Part shown: positions 1 through 7,070 of the stretch, piece by piece | Position numbering within the stretch: the stretch's first letter is position 1 | Layout of the letters: the number at the start of each line of letters is the position of its first letter | NCBI GenBank assembly: GCA_046729975.1 | Contig: JBKPHS010000061.1 | Span: forward strand, 1 to 22,711 | Length of the DNA: 22,711 nucleotides | DNA from: JBKPHS01 sp046729975 | Lineage (GTDB): Bacteria > Actinomycetota > Thermoleophilia > Solirubrobacterales > Thermoleophilaceae | Direction of reading: 5' to 3' | The notes under the pieces: model-generated | Databases searched by the model: none | What the model was told of the DNA's origin: nothing | The model's input: only the letters and a program-made list of their open reading frames with translations | Made by a program: the position numbers and the translations under genes

Positions 1-1184
1 GTGGCCTGGAGGCCCTGGGCGAGCCCCTGGATGATGTTCGTCGCGTGGCCGGTCTGCGACGCGCGGGCCGTGGTCCGCACCGGGCGGAAGCGGGTCGACG
101 TGTAGTAATCGGTGATCACGAACAGGCCGGCGGTGACGGCCACGCCGATCAGCGTGCAGAGCCACAGCTCGATCCCGGTGGGCGCCGAGCCGCCACCGGT
201 CAGGAGGCTCGACGCGCCCTCCCTGAAGGACAGGTCGTCCATGAGCCAGAGCGTGATCGGCAGGAAGGCGGCCGCGGCCAGCGCGCCGGAGACGACCAGA
301 CCCTGGTAGAGCGCCCGCTCGACGTTGCCGGCGCGGCTCCGGACGGCGAACGTGCCGACGATCGACGCAAGCAGCGAGACGCCGCCGATGACCAGCGGGT
401 AGACGGCCACCTCGTCGATCTCGTTGAACGTCAGGACGCCGAGCAGCATCACGGCGACCGCGGTGACGGCGTAGGTCTCGAAGAGGTCGGCGGCCATCCC
501 GGCGCAGTCGCCCACGTTGTCGCCCACGTTGTCGGCGATCACGGCGGGGTTGCGGGGATCGTCCTCGGGGATCCCGGCCTCGATCTTGCCGACGAGGTCG
601 GCGCCGACGTCGGCGGCCTTCGTGAAGATGCCGCCGCCCAGACGGGCGAACACCGAGATCAGCGAGCCGCCGAACCCGAGACCGATCAGCGCGTCGATGG
701 CGTCCTTCTGATCGACGTCGAAGAGCCGCAGGATGCCGTAGTAGCCCGCGACCCCGAGCAGCGCGAGCCCGGCCACGAGCAGCCCCGTGACCGCGCCGCC
801 CCTGAAGGCGACCTCGAGCGCCTGCGACACGCCGCCGCGCGCGGTCTCCGCAACGCGCGCGTTCGCGCGAACCGACACGTTCATGCCGATGAAGCCGGCA
901 GCGCCCGAGAAGACGCCGCCGATCAGGAAGCCAATCGCCGTCCGGACGTCGAGCGCGATGGCGAGGACGATCGCGATGACCACCGCGACGCCTCCGATGA
1001 TCGTGTACTGGCGGGTCAGGTAAGCCTGGGCGCCCTCCTGGACGGCCGCCGAGATCGCGCGCATCTCGTCGTTGCCGGCTGACTTGGCGAGCAGCCAACG
1101 CGAGGTCACTACGCCGTACGCCAGCGCGCCTGCGGCGCACACGAGCGCCAGGATCACGCCGTAGTCGGTCAGGAAGTCAGTCAA
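1..1184 (-). CDS. hppA: Membrane-bound proton/sodium-translocating pyrophosphatase, N-terminal part (cut by window edge)
   Basis: Integral membrane enzyme that couples pyrophosphate hydrolysis to proton or sodium export. The translated minus frame gives about 394 residues with several long hydrophobic segments and the family's signature cytoplasmic loop: GGGIFTKAADVGADL near residue 183 and the duplicated DNVGDNVGDCAGMAADLFE near residue 216, whose acidic residues bind Mg-PPi. The fragment ends near GHATNIIQGLA; the family is usually about 700 residues, so roughly the C-terminal 40% lies outside. The residue that separates K+-dependent from K+-independent enzymes is in the missing part, so the type and the pumped ion cannot be told. 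The start is a TTG at 1184-1182, chosen because GGAGG (plus-strand complement 1193-1197) sits 8 nt upstream and no ATG or GTG fits better. It follows mtnP after 54 nt and may be co-transcribed with it. Confidence 0.96.
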   Translation of the reverse strand, partial: MTDFLTDYGVILALVCAAGALAYGVVTSRWLLAKSAGNDEMRAISAAVQEGAQAYLTRQYTIIGGVAVVIAIVLAIALDVRTAIGFLIGGVFSGAAGFIGMNVSVRANARVAETARGGVSQALEVAFRGGAVTGLLVAGLALLGVAGYYGILRLFDVDQKDAIDALIGLGFGGSLISVFARLGGGIFTKAADVGADLVGKIEAGIPEDDPRNPAVIADNVGDNVGDCAGMAADLFETYAVTAVAVMLLGVLTFNEIDEVAVYPLVIGGVSLLASIVGTFAVRSRAGNVERALYQGLVVSGALAAAAFLPITLWLMDDLSFREGASSLLTGGGSAPTGIELWLCTLIGVAVTAGLFVITDYYTSTRFRPVRTTARASQTGHATNIIQGLAQGLQA

Positions 1185-1238
1185 GTGAAGGTCCTCCAGA
1201 TGTGAGTCGGGCTGCGCGCACGTCCCTGGATCGGCGAT

Positions 1239-2039
1239 CTAGTGGACGATCGCGCTCTGGAGCGCCCTCGCGCAGATGTCGTCCGGCTGCGGACCGATCT
1301 TCGGCACCACCCGGAACAAGAGCGCGCGCAGTCTATCGAGGTTGTCGGCGAACACCCGGAGAGCGGCCTCGGCCGAGACAGGCTCTACGCCGGGCATCCC
1401 TTCAAGCCCGGCGTCGTAGTCGGTGACGAGCGAGACGTTGGCGTAGCAGAGCTCGAGCTCGCGCGCGAGCCATGCCTCCGGGTACTGCGTCATGTTCACG
1501 ACGTCCCAGCCGGCGGCCTCGAACCAGCGCGATTCCGCCCGTGTCGAGAAGCGCGGCCCCTGGATCACGACGACCGTGCCCCGCCCGACGACAGGGATCT
1601 CGAGCTCCCGCGCGGTCTCGGTGAGCACGGCGCGTAGCCCCGGGCAGTAGGGATCGGCGGCCGAGACGTGCGTGGTCTGGGGGCCTTCGTAGAAGGTGTC
1701 CTGGCGTCCTCGGGTGCGGTCCACGAACTGATCCGCCACGACGAAGGTCCCGGGCGCAAGCTCCGGCCTGAGCGAGCCACAGGCCGAGGGGCCGACGATG
1801 CGGCGAACGCCGGCGTCCTTCATCGCCCAGAGGTTCGCCCTGTAGTTCACGCGGTGCGGGGGCAGCTCGTGATGCTCGCCGTGCCGGGCCATGAATGCCA
1901 CCGGCGTGCCCTCGATCTCGCCCAGCCGCAGCGGCGATGACGGCGCCCCGAATGGCGTGTCGATCCTGACCTCCTCGACCTCGTCGAGGAAGGAGTAGAA
2001 GCCCGACCCGCCGAAGACCCCGACCGGTTCCCGGCTCAC
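1239..2039 (-). CDS. mtnP: S-methyl-5'-thioadenosine phosphorylase (PNP/MTAP family)
   Basis: Cytoplasmic phosphorylase that splits methylthioadenosine, the by-product of polyamine and related synthesis, into adenine and methylthioribose-1-phosphate. The 266-residue length is normal. Visible family signatures are GGSGFY (10-15, phosphate loop), RHGEHHELPPHRVNYRAN (52-69), SACGSL (85-90), IQGPRFSTRAE (159-169), NMTQYPE (182-188) and TDYD (206-209). In characterised enzymes the Asp pair in TDYD contacts the 6-amino purine, which favours adenosine-type over inosine-type substrates. A methylthioinosine or broader purine phosphorylase remains possible. It starts at GTG 2039, sharing a GTGA overlap with the DUF1844 gene, and is the last gene of the ten-gene run. 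Confidence 0.93.
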   Translation of the reverse strand: MSREPVGVFGGSGFYSFLDEVEEVRIDTPFGAPSSPLRLGEIEGTPVAFMARHGEHHELPPHRVNYRANLWAMKDAGVRRIVGPSACGSLRPELAPGTFVVADQFVDRTRGRQDTFYEGPQTTHVSAADPYCPGLRAVLTETARELEIPVVGRGTVVVIQGPRFSTRAESRWFEAAGWDVVNMTQYPEAWLARELELCYANVSLVTDYDAGLEGMPGVEPVSAEAALRVFADNLDRLRALLFRVVPKIGPQPDDICARALQSAIVH

Positions 2040-2425
2040 GTGCCGGGCGGCGTCCAGATCTTCGACCGAGCCTTCTCCCGCTCGGCGTCAGAACCCTCAC
2101 CCTGGGGACCGGGGGCTGGGGGCTGGGGACCGGCTGACGTCTCGCGCACATAAGCCATCTGAAGCTGACTCAAGGCCTCCTTCACCGGTGTCGTCTGCTC
2201 CTCTGGCAGCAGCTCGACCAGGGCGCGCGTCGCGTCGATCGCGAGCTTGGCCTGTCCGAGGTCCTTCTCGTCGTCCGAGCCCGCCAGCCCGAGCCTCCGC
2301 CCCGCCAGGTTCACGAGCGTGACGACGGTCTGCAGCAGCACGTCCGTGACGCTGATCCGCTTGAGCTGCTCCTCGAGCGCCGCGCGGAGCTCCTCCTCGG
2401 TCGGTTCGCGTGCCTCCTCGTTCAA
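2036..2425 (-). CDS. DUF1844-family protein
   Basis: A 129-residue protein of unknown function. The middle part (about 24-95) matches the DUF1844 pattern: a helical segment VTDVLLQTVVTLVNLAGRRLG, then LGQAKLAIDATRALVELLPEE, then LSQLQMAYVRE. The tail (about 96-129) is proline/glycine-rich, then charged (DAEREKARSKIW), and looks disordered. No catalytic motif is visible. The start is TTG at 2425, overlapping the GCS2 stop by four bases (TTGA); its stop overlaps the mtnP GTG. Translation is probably coupled on both sides. Family assignment rests on remembered pattern and length; function is unknown. Confidence 0.85.
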   Translation of the reverse strand: MNEEAREPTEEELRAALEEQLKRISVTDVLLQTVVTLVNLAGRRLGLAGSDDEKDLGQAKLAIDATRALVELLPEEQTTPVKEALSQLQMAYVRETSAGPQPPAPGPQGEGSDAEREKARSKIWTPPGT

Positions 2426-3567
2426 GTCGTCACCCCCTCGGCCGCGTAGGTGCGCTGCGTCTCCTCGACCTCAGCCGTGTACACCTCTTCAATGGTCGCA
2501 CCCGCCTCGAGCGCGGCGCGCTGCCGTGCGGCCCCGTCCGCCGCGGGTAGTGACGGCTCAAGCCCGAGCGCCGCGCGCACGGGAGCGGTCCAGGCGAGCA
2601 GCCGGTCGGGGAGCGCGGCCGCCGGGAACTCCTCGGCGCGCTCGAGCTCGATCATCCTCCCCTCGAGGCCGTAGCGGATCGCCCGCCAGAAGTTCTCCTC
2701 GATCAGCCGGCCGGCATGGTCGACCGCGGGCACGCCCTCGTCGTGGTCGAGCGCTGCCTGCGCCACGCACGCGACGATCAGCCCCGCGAGGGCGGTGGAG
2801 TCCTCGGCGCTCGTCTGCGCGTCGCAGATCCGGACCTCGACCGTCCCGAAGCTCGGATGCGGGCGCACGCTCCACCAGAGCTGCGTGTACTCGACTATCG
2901 ACCTCGTGCGGACCAGGAACTCGACGTAGTCCCACAGCATGGCGAAGGAGTGAAAGGGCTCCGGGATCCCGCAGCGCGGGAAGCTCTTCGTGAAGATCTG
3001 CGAGCGCGCGGAGTGCAGGCCGGAGTCGCGCCCGTCGAGGAACGGCGAGTTCGCCGAGATCGCGAGCAGCTCGGGCAGCACCGGGCGCAGCCGGTCGCAG
3101 ACCGCGACCGCCCGGTCGGCGCCCCGGATTCCGACGTGCACGTGGAGGCTGAACGTGTTGTTGCGCCAGGCGACGTACTTGAGCTCCTCCTCGACGCGCC
3201 GGTAGTGCTCGGTGTCGATGATCCGCTGCTCCTGCCACGGGCTCCACGGGTGGGTGCCCGTCGCGGCGAGCAGGGCCCCGCGCTCCGCCGCAAGGCGAAG
3301 CAGCCGCGAGCGCGCCTCCCGCTGGCGGACCACCGCCTCCGCGAAGCTCTCGCCGCGGCCCGAGCGGATCTCGATCTCAGAGGAGATCAGCTCGCCCGCC
3401 ACGGACTCCGCTAGCACGTCGTCCGCCTGGGCGGCGTCGCGCAGCTCGTCGAAGCGCTGCGCGAGCGACAGCGTGCCGGGGTCGAGGATCGCGAACTCCT
3501 CCTCGAGGCCGACCGTGAAGTCCTGCGAGGCCTCGAAGACCTCTCGAGCGCTGTGCCGGTCGACCAT
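2422..3567 (-). CDS. Glutamate-cysteine-ligase-like carboxylate-amine ligase (GCS2/YbdK family)
   Basis: ATP-dependent ligase of the glutamine-synthetase-like fold. The best known YbdK member has weak gamma-glutamylcysteine synthetase activity; related actinobacterial enzymes such as EgtA make gamma-glutamyl-cysteine. Seen here: VGLEEEFAI (19-27) and SEIEIRSG (63-70), supplying acidic metal ligands; GTHPW (104-108); LHVHVGI (141-147); NSPFLDGR (173-180); and the nucleotide-site stretch WWSVRPHPSFGTVEVRICD (231-249). The 381-residue length is typical. It lies 11 nt after rex and close to a glutaredoxin-like gene, which fits a thiol role, but the substrate cannot be fixed from sequence. The ATG start at 3567 has only a poor Shine-Dalgarno match. 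Confidence 0.9.
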   Translation of the reverse strand: MVDRHSAREVFEASQDFTVGLEEEFAILDPGTLSLAQRFDELRDAAQADDVLAESVAGELISSEIEIRSGRGESFAEAVVRQREARSRLLRLAAERGALLAATGTHPWSPWQEQRIIDTEHYRRVEEELKYVAWRNNTFSLHVHVGIRGADRAVAVCDRLRPVLPELLAISANSPFLDGRDSGLHSARSQIFTKSFPRCGIPEPFHSFAMLWDYVEFLVRTRSIVEYTQLWWSVRPHPSFGTVEVRICDAQTSAEDSTALAGLIVACVAQAALDHDEGVPAVDHAGRLIEENFWRAIRYGLEGRMIELERAEEFPAAALPDRLLAWTAPVRAALGLEPSLPAADGAARQRAALEAGATIEEVYTAEVEETQRTYAAEGVTT

Positions 3568-3578
3568 TCAGCCTGTGC

Positions 3579-4265
3579 TCAGGTGAGGTAGAAGTAGAGC
3601 GCGTAGAGCAGGTCCACGGCGGGGCTCGAAGTGTGGACCGTGACGTCCGGGGGCACCTGCAGGAGCGCCTCCGAATAGTTGAAGAGGATCTTCACCCCGG
3701 CGTCGACCAGGTCGTCGGCCACCTGTTGCGCGGCCTCGTTCGGCACGGCGAGCACCCCAACGACGATGTCCTCGTCCTCCACGACCTTCTCGAGGTCCTC
3801 GTAGGGCCGGACGGTGAGAGGCGGCGTCCTGCCCTCGGTTCCGACCTGCTCGCCGATCTTCGCGGGATCCGTGTCGAACAGGGCGACTACGCGGAAGCCG
3901 TGGTCGGCGAAGATGTCGGAGCTCGCGATCGCGGTTCCCAGGTGGCCGGCTCCGAACAGCGCGATGTTGTGCTGGCCGCTCGTGCGGAGGATCTTGCGGA
4001 TCTGCGAGACGAGCGAATCGACGTTGTAGCCGACCCCGCGCTTGCCGAACTTGCCGAAGCCGGAGAGGTCGCGGCGGATCTGCGTCGAGTTGACGTGCGT
4101 GTAGTCCGCGAGCTCCTGCGAGGAGATCGTCTCCTTGCCCATCTTCTTCGCCTGGGTGAGGACCTGGAGGTAGCGAGAGAGCCTCGCCGCGACGCCGAGC
4201 GAGAGGCGGTCGGACCCCCTGTCCGCGACCCCGGCGCCGCCGTAAAGGTGGTCGTCGAAGCTCAC
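3579..4265 (-). CDS. rex: Redox-sensing transcriptional repressor Rex
   Basis: Dimeric repressor that reads the NADH/NAD+ ratio: NADH binding releases it from operators in respiratory and fermentative genes. The 228-residue protein has an N-terminal winged helix (about 22-90, with TISSQELADYTHVNSTQIRRDLS as the recognition region and FGKFGKRGVGYNV after it), a Rossmann glycine motif GAGHLG (105-110), an acidic strand end FDTD (130-133) suited to NAD(H) over NADP(H), and the domain-swapped C-terminal helix ending YALYFYLT. It starts at GTG 4265, overlapping the glutaredoxin gene by GTGA. I found no convincing Rex operator (TTGTGAA-N6-TTCACAA type) in the udg upstream region, so autoregulation is not shown here. 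Confidence 0.97.
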   Translation of the reverse strand: MSFDDHLYGGAGVADRGSDRLSLGVAARLSRYLQVLTQAKKMGKETISSQELADYTHVNSTQIRRDLSGFGKFGKRGVGYNVDSLVSQIRKILRTSGQHNIALFGAGHLGTAIASSDIFADHGFRVVALFDTDPAKIGEQVGTEGRTPPLTVRPYEDLEKVVEDEDIVVGVLAVPNEAAQQVADDLVDAGVKILFNYSEALLQVPPDVTVHTSSPAVDLLYALYFYLT

Positions 4266-4507
4266 GCGCCCACTCTATCGAGACACTCACGAAGGGCCCG
4301 AGCGTCCACCCCGAGCTCGAACTCCTCACTGCCGTCGATCGCGACCACGGGGATTCGCTCGCCGTAATCCCGGTAGAGCCTCGGGTCCAGCGTCACGTCC
4401 ACCTCCTCGAGCTCGAACGCGCGCTCGGCCCTGACGGCAGCAATCGCCTCCCGAGCCTCGTCGCATAGGCAGCAGCCCGGCTTGCCGTAGAGCGTGACGC
4501 GGGCCAC
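4262..4507 (-). CDS. Glutaredoxin-family thiol-disulfide protein
   Basis: An 81-residue small thioredoxin-fold protein. It begins with a beta strand and the redox motif GCCLCD, with C12 and C15 as the CxxC pair and an extra C13 between. The cis-proline region RIPVVAIDG (about 51-59) follows. This is the short glutaredoxin/DUF836 type common in actinobacteria; the reductant (mycothiol, glutathione-like thiol or thioredoxin reductase) is unknown. Start GTG 4507 lies one base after the tsaD stop, and its TGA overlaps the rex start. Being translated together with rex suggests a shared redox role, which is inference. Confidence 0.9.
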   Translation of the reverse strand: MARVTLYGKPGCCLCDEAREAIAAVRAERAFELEEVDVTLDPRLYRDYGERIPVVAIDGSEEFELGVDARALRECLDRVGA

Positions 4508-4508
4508 T

Positions 4509-5504
4509 CTAGGCCGCTGCGCGGGCGGTCGCGTCGAGCGCCAGGTAGTCGGGGTAGGGCAGCGGCTCGAGGAAGCGCGCGGCCGCCGCGATCATCGCGG
4601 CGTTGTCGGTGCAGAGCGAGGCCTCGGGTACCCACAGCCGCACTCCGAGCTCCTCCGACAGCGCCGCCATTCGCGCCCGCAGCTCGGCGTTGGCCGCGAC
4701 CCCGCCGCCGATCGCGAGCCTGGCGATTCCCTCGCCCTCGAGCGCCTGCCTCGTTCGAGCCGCCAGGGCATCGACGATCGCGCGCTGGTACGACGCGGCG
4801 AGGTCGGCGCGGCGGCGCTCGGCCTCGGCCTCCCCGAGGTCGCGCACCCGATAGAGCAACGACGTCTTGAGGCCGCTGAAGCTGAAGTCGAGCCCGTCGC
4901 CCGGGAACGAACGGGGGAAGTCGAAGGCCGCCGGATCGCCCTCGCGAGCGAGGCGGTCGATGGCCGGTCCGCCCGGGTAGCCAAGACCCAGGAGCCGCGC
5001 GCCCTTGTCGAACGCCTCACCGGCAGCGTCGTCGAGGGTCCGGCCGAGCACGGAGTAGGACGAGGGCTCGTCGACCCTGGCCAGGAACGTGTGGCCACCG
5101 CTCGCCACGAGACAGAGGTAGGGAGCCTTCACAGGGTCCGGGCCGAGCGTGCTGGCCACCACGTGGCCATGGAGATGGTCGACGGGCACGAGCGCGAGCC
5201 GCCGTGCAGCGGCCAGCGCCTTCGCCGCGGAGACCCCGACGAGCAACGCGCCGATCAGGCCGGGCCCACGGGTCACGGCGACCGTCTCGACGCCGGCGAG
5301 GTCGGTCGAGGCCGTCTCGAGCGCCTCCTCGACGACCTCGTCCACCAGCTCCAGATGGCGGCGCGAGGCGATCTCCGGCACGACGCCGCCATAGCGCTGG
5401 TGCAGACGGCTCTGCGAGGCGATCACGTTCGAGCGGATCTCGCCAGCGCCCGTGACGACCGCGGCGCAGGTGTCGTCGCAGCTCGTCTCGACGGCGAGGA
5501 TCAC
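4509..5504 (-). CDS. tsaD: tRNA N6-threonylcarbamoyladenosine transferase TsaD
   Basis: Catalytic subunit that moves the threonylcarbamoyl group from threonylcarbamoyl-AMP to A37 of ANN-decoding tRNAs, working with TsaB and TsaE. The 331 residues show the Kae1/TsaD pattern: ETSCDDT (6-12), VVPEIASRRH (41-50), the metal-binding HLHGH (110-114), SGGHT, DDAAGEAFDKGARLLGL, FSFSGLKT, GGGVAAN and TDNAAMIA. The frame stays open upstream to 6044, but the GTG at 5504 is chosen because it overlaps the rimI TGA (GTGA) and the family begins exactly with ILAVETSCD. The upstream extension is the rimI gene read in another frame. Part of the udg-mtnP run. Confidence 0.98.
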   Translation of the reverse strand: MILAVETSCDDTCAAVVTGAGEIRSNVIASQSRLHQRYGGVVPEIASRRHLELVDEVVEEALETASTDLAGVETVAVTRGPGLIGALLVGVSAAKALAAARRLALVPVDHLHGHVVASTLGPDPVKAPYLCLVASGGHTFLARVDEPSSYSVLGRTLDDAAGEAFDKGARLLGLGYPGGPAIDRLAREGDPAAFDFPRSFPGDGLDFSFSGLKTSLLYRVRDLGEAEAERRRADLAASYQRAIVDALAARTRQALEGEGIARLAIGGGVAANAELRARMAALSEELGVRLWVPEASLCTDNAAMIAAAARFLEPLPYPDYLALDATARAAA

Positions 5505-5995
5505 GCGGTGGCGGAGCGGCCCGCGCGGCGGACGCCGAGCGGTCCGTCCTGCTCGACCGTCCTCCACATGATCACGGCGTCCTCCTTGTTGTCGTGGTAG
5601 TAGCCCCGGCGGAAGCCCGCGGACCGGAAGCCGAAGCCCTCGTAGAGGGCGATCGCGCCGCCGTTGGACTGGCGCACCTCGAGCGTGTACTGCTCGCCCG
5701 CGCGGTCGACGGACGCGAACAGGTGGTTGAGGAGGCGGGTCGCGATGCCCTGACGACGGTGCGCCTCGTGGACGGCCACGTTCATCAGATGCCAGACGTC
5801 GTCGTAGCGCGAGCAGACCAGGTACCCGACGAGCCGCTCTTCCCTCAGGGCGGCGAGGCAGATCCCCGACGGCTTCGAGAGCTCGAGCACGAACATCGCG
5901 AGCGACCACGGCGTTGGGAACGCGCGCCGCTCGATCGCGATCACGTTGGGCAGGTCGGCGTAGGTAAGGCGCCGGATCTGGAGGTCTTCGCTCAC
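5501..5995 (-). CDS. rimI: Ribosomal-protein-alanine N-acetyltransferase (GNAT family)
   Basis: GNAT acetyltransferase; RimI acetylates the N-terminal alanine of ribosomal protein S18 in E. coli. The 164-residue protein has IRRLTYADLPNVIAIERRAF at the N-terminus, the acetyl-CoA loop RRQGIATRLL (80-89), LEVRQSNGGAIALYEGFGF (105-123) and GYYHDNKEDAVIM (131-143), all typical of RimI. The frame is open to 6082, but GTG 5995 is preferred: it overlaps the tsaB stop by GTGA and gives the normal length. Its place between tsaB and tsaD is a widely conserved arrangement. The substrate is inferred from family and context. Confidence 0.95.
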   Translation of the reverse strand: MSEDLQIRRLTYADLPNVIAIERRAFPTPWSLAMFVLELSKPSGICLAALREERLVGYLVCSRYDDVWHLMNVAVHEAHRRQGIATRLLNHLFASVDRAGEQYTLEVRQSNGGAIALYEGFGFRSAGFRRGYYHDNKEDAVIMWRTVEQDGPLGVRRAGRSATA

Positions 5996-6660
5996 GTTGC
6001 TGGCTCTGCGTCCGGGGGTCGGAGGTAGTGGGGTAGGACCGCATCCGGCGGCCGCGCTTCGGTGGAGCTCGCGAGCAAGCACAGGTTCAGCGCTCGAACG
6101 ACGTGTATCCGCGAATCGTCGGGTGCAACCTCGACGCCCGCAGCCCGCAGCTCTGCGCTGAATCGTAGCGACCCGTCACCGGCCGAAAGCACGCCTGGGT
6201 GCGCCCCTTGCAGGCGCTTTGCGAGCTCGTCCGGCCTCGCTACGAAAGGGGGCCATAGCTCACGGCGGCCCTCGTAGAGGGCGCCGAACAGCTGTCCCCG
6301 CTTGGCGTCGATCAGGGGCAGCGCCCGCGGCGCGTCGATGCCGGCGGCCAGCGCCGCGAGCGACGAAACCGGCCGCAGCTCGATTCCACCGGCATGCGCG
6401 AGGGCCCGCGCGGTGGCGATGCCGATTCGCAGCCCGGTGAAGGTGCCCGGGCCCTCCCCCACGGCGATGGCTCCGAGCTCCGGCCAGTCCACTCCGCCCT
6501 CGTCCATCACGCGAGCGACAGCGGGCATCAGCTGCCGGGCGTGTGCGGGGGGCGCGAGCAGCTCGGCCGGGGACGGGTTGACCTCGAACGCGGCGCCGTC
6601 CGCCCGCAGCAGGCAAGCGCTCGTGGCCGCAGTCGAGGTGTCGAAGCCGAGGACGTTCAA
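5992..6660 (-). CDS. tsaB: tRNA threonylcarbamoyladenosine biosynthesis protein TsaB
   Basis: Non-catalytic paralogue of TsaD that binds it and is needed for t6A formation. The 222 residues begin LGFDTSTAATSACLL and carry the ASKHA-fold signature GEGPGTFTGLRIG (68-80), followed by the dimer-region helix ATARALAHA. The C-terminal domain contains LIDAKRGQLFGALY. The start is TTG at 6660, overlapping the tsaE stop as TTGA; no nearby ATG or GTG would keep the conserved first strand. Its TGA overlaps the rimI GTG. Confidence 0.96.
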   Translation of the reverse strand: MNVLGFDTSTAATSACLLRADGAAFEVNPSPAELLAPPAHARQLMPAVARVMDEGGVDWPELGAIAVGEGPGTFTGLRIGIATARALAHAGGIELRPVSSLAALAAGIDAPRALPLIDAKRGQLFGALYEGRRELWPPFVARPDELAKRLQGAHPGVLSAGDGSLRFSAELRAAGVEVAPDDSRIHVVRALNLCLLASSTEARPPDAVLPHYLRPPDAEPAT

Positions 6661-7067
6661 GCGGCGATCTCGATCCGGCGCCGGTCACCGCCGGCGTGCT
6701 CGATCGTCACGCGCGCGGCAGCCCGGTCGAGGAGCGCCTCCGCGATCCCCGGCCATTCGAGGAACGCGATTCGCTGCGGCGTCAGGTAGTCGTCGAGCAG
6801 GCCGCGGTCCTCGCCCTCCAAGGCGCTGAGCCGGTAGAGGTCCACGTGAGCGACCTCGACACGGCCCTCGTAGAGCTGCCCGATCGTGAACGTCGGGCTC
6901 GTAATGGCGTCGGTGACGCCGAGCGCTCGCGCCGCGCCGCGCACGAACGTCGTCTTGCCGGTGCCGAGCTCGCCGCTCACGAGCACGACGTCACCAGGCT
7001 CGAGCCGCGCGGCCAGCTCCGCGCCCGCCGCCTCGGTCTCCTCGGGCGACGAGGTCTCCACCCTCAC
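6657..7067 (-). CDS. tsaE: tRNA threonylcarbamoyladenosine biosynthesis ATPase TsaE
   Basis: Small P-loop ATPase that binds the TsaB-TsaD pair and drives catalytic turnover in t6A synthesis. The 136 residues show Walker A GELGTGKTT (32-40), the switch-like SPTFTI (57-62), HVDLYRL (74-80) and FLEWPG, in the family order. Start GTG 7067 is used; a second in-frame GTG two codons downstream is possible. It lies 3 nt after the udg stop and overlaps tsaB by TTGA. In many bacteria tsaE, tsaB, rimI and tsaD are neighbours as here. Confidence 0.96.
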   Translation of the reverse strand: MRVETSSPEETEAAGAELAARLEPGDVVLVSGELGTGKTTFVRGAARALGVTDAITSPTFTIGQLYEGRVEVAHVDLYRLSALEGEDRGLLDDYLTPQRIAFLEWPGIAEALLDRAAARVTIEHAGGDRRRIEIAA

Positions 7068-7070
7068 CTG

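Noticed and set aside
45..1082. 345-codon plus-strand open frame
   Set aside because: Antisense to the membrane pyrophosphatase gene, which has the conserved DNVGDNVGDCAGMAADLF loop.
3579..4265. Rex operator search around rex and udg
   Set aside because: No sequence close to TTGTGAA-N6-TTCACAA was found in the short gaps of this run.
3568..4329. 253-codon minus-strand open frame over rex
   Set aside because: Shadow of rex, Arg-rich with no family match.
5505..6044. N-terminal extension of TsaD
   Set aside because: This stretch is rimI in another frame; the family start and GTGA overlap fix the start at 5504.
5996..6082. N-terminal extension of RimI
   Set aside because: Overlaps the tsaB end in another frame; GTG 5995 gives normal length and a stop-start overlap.
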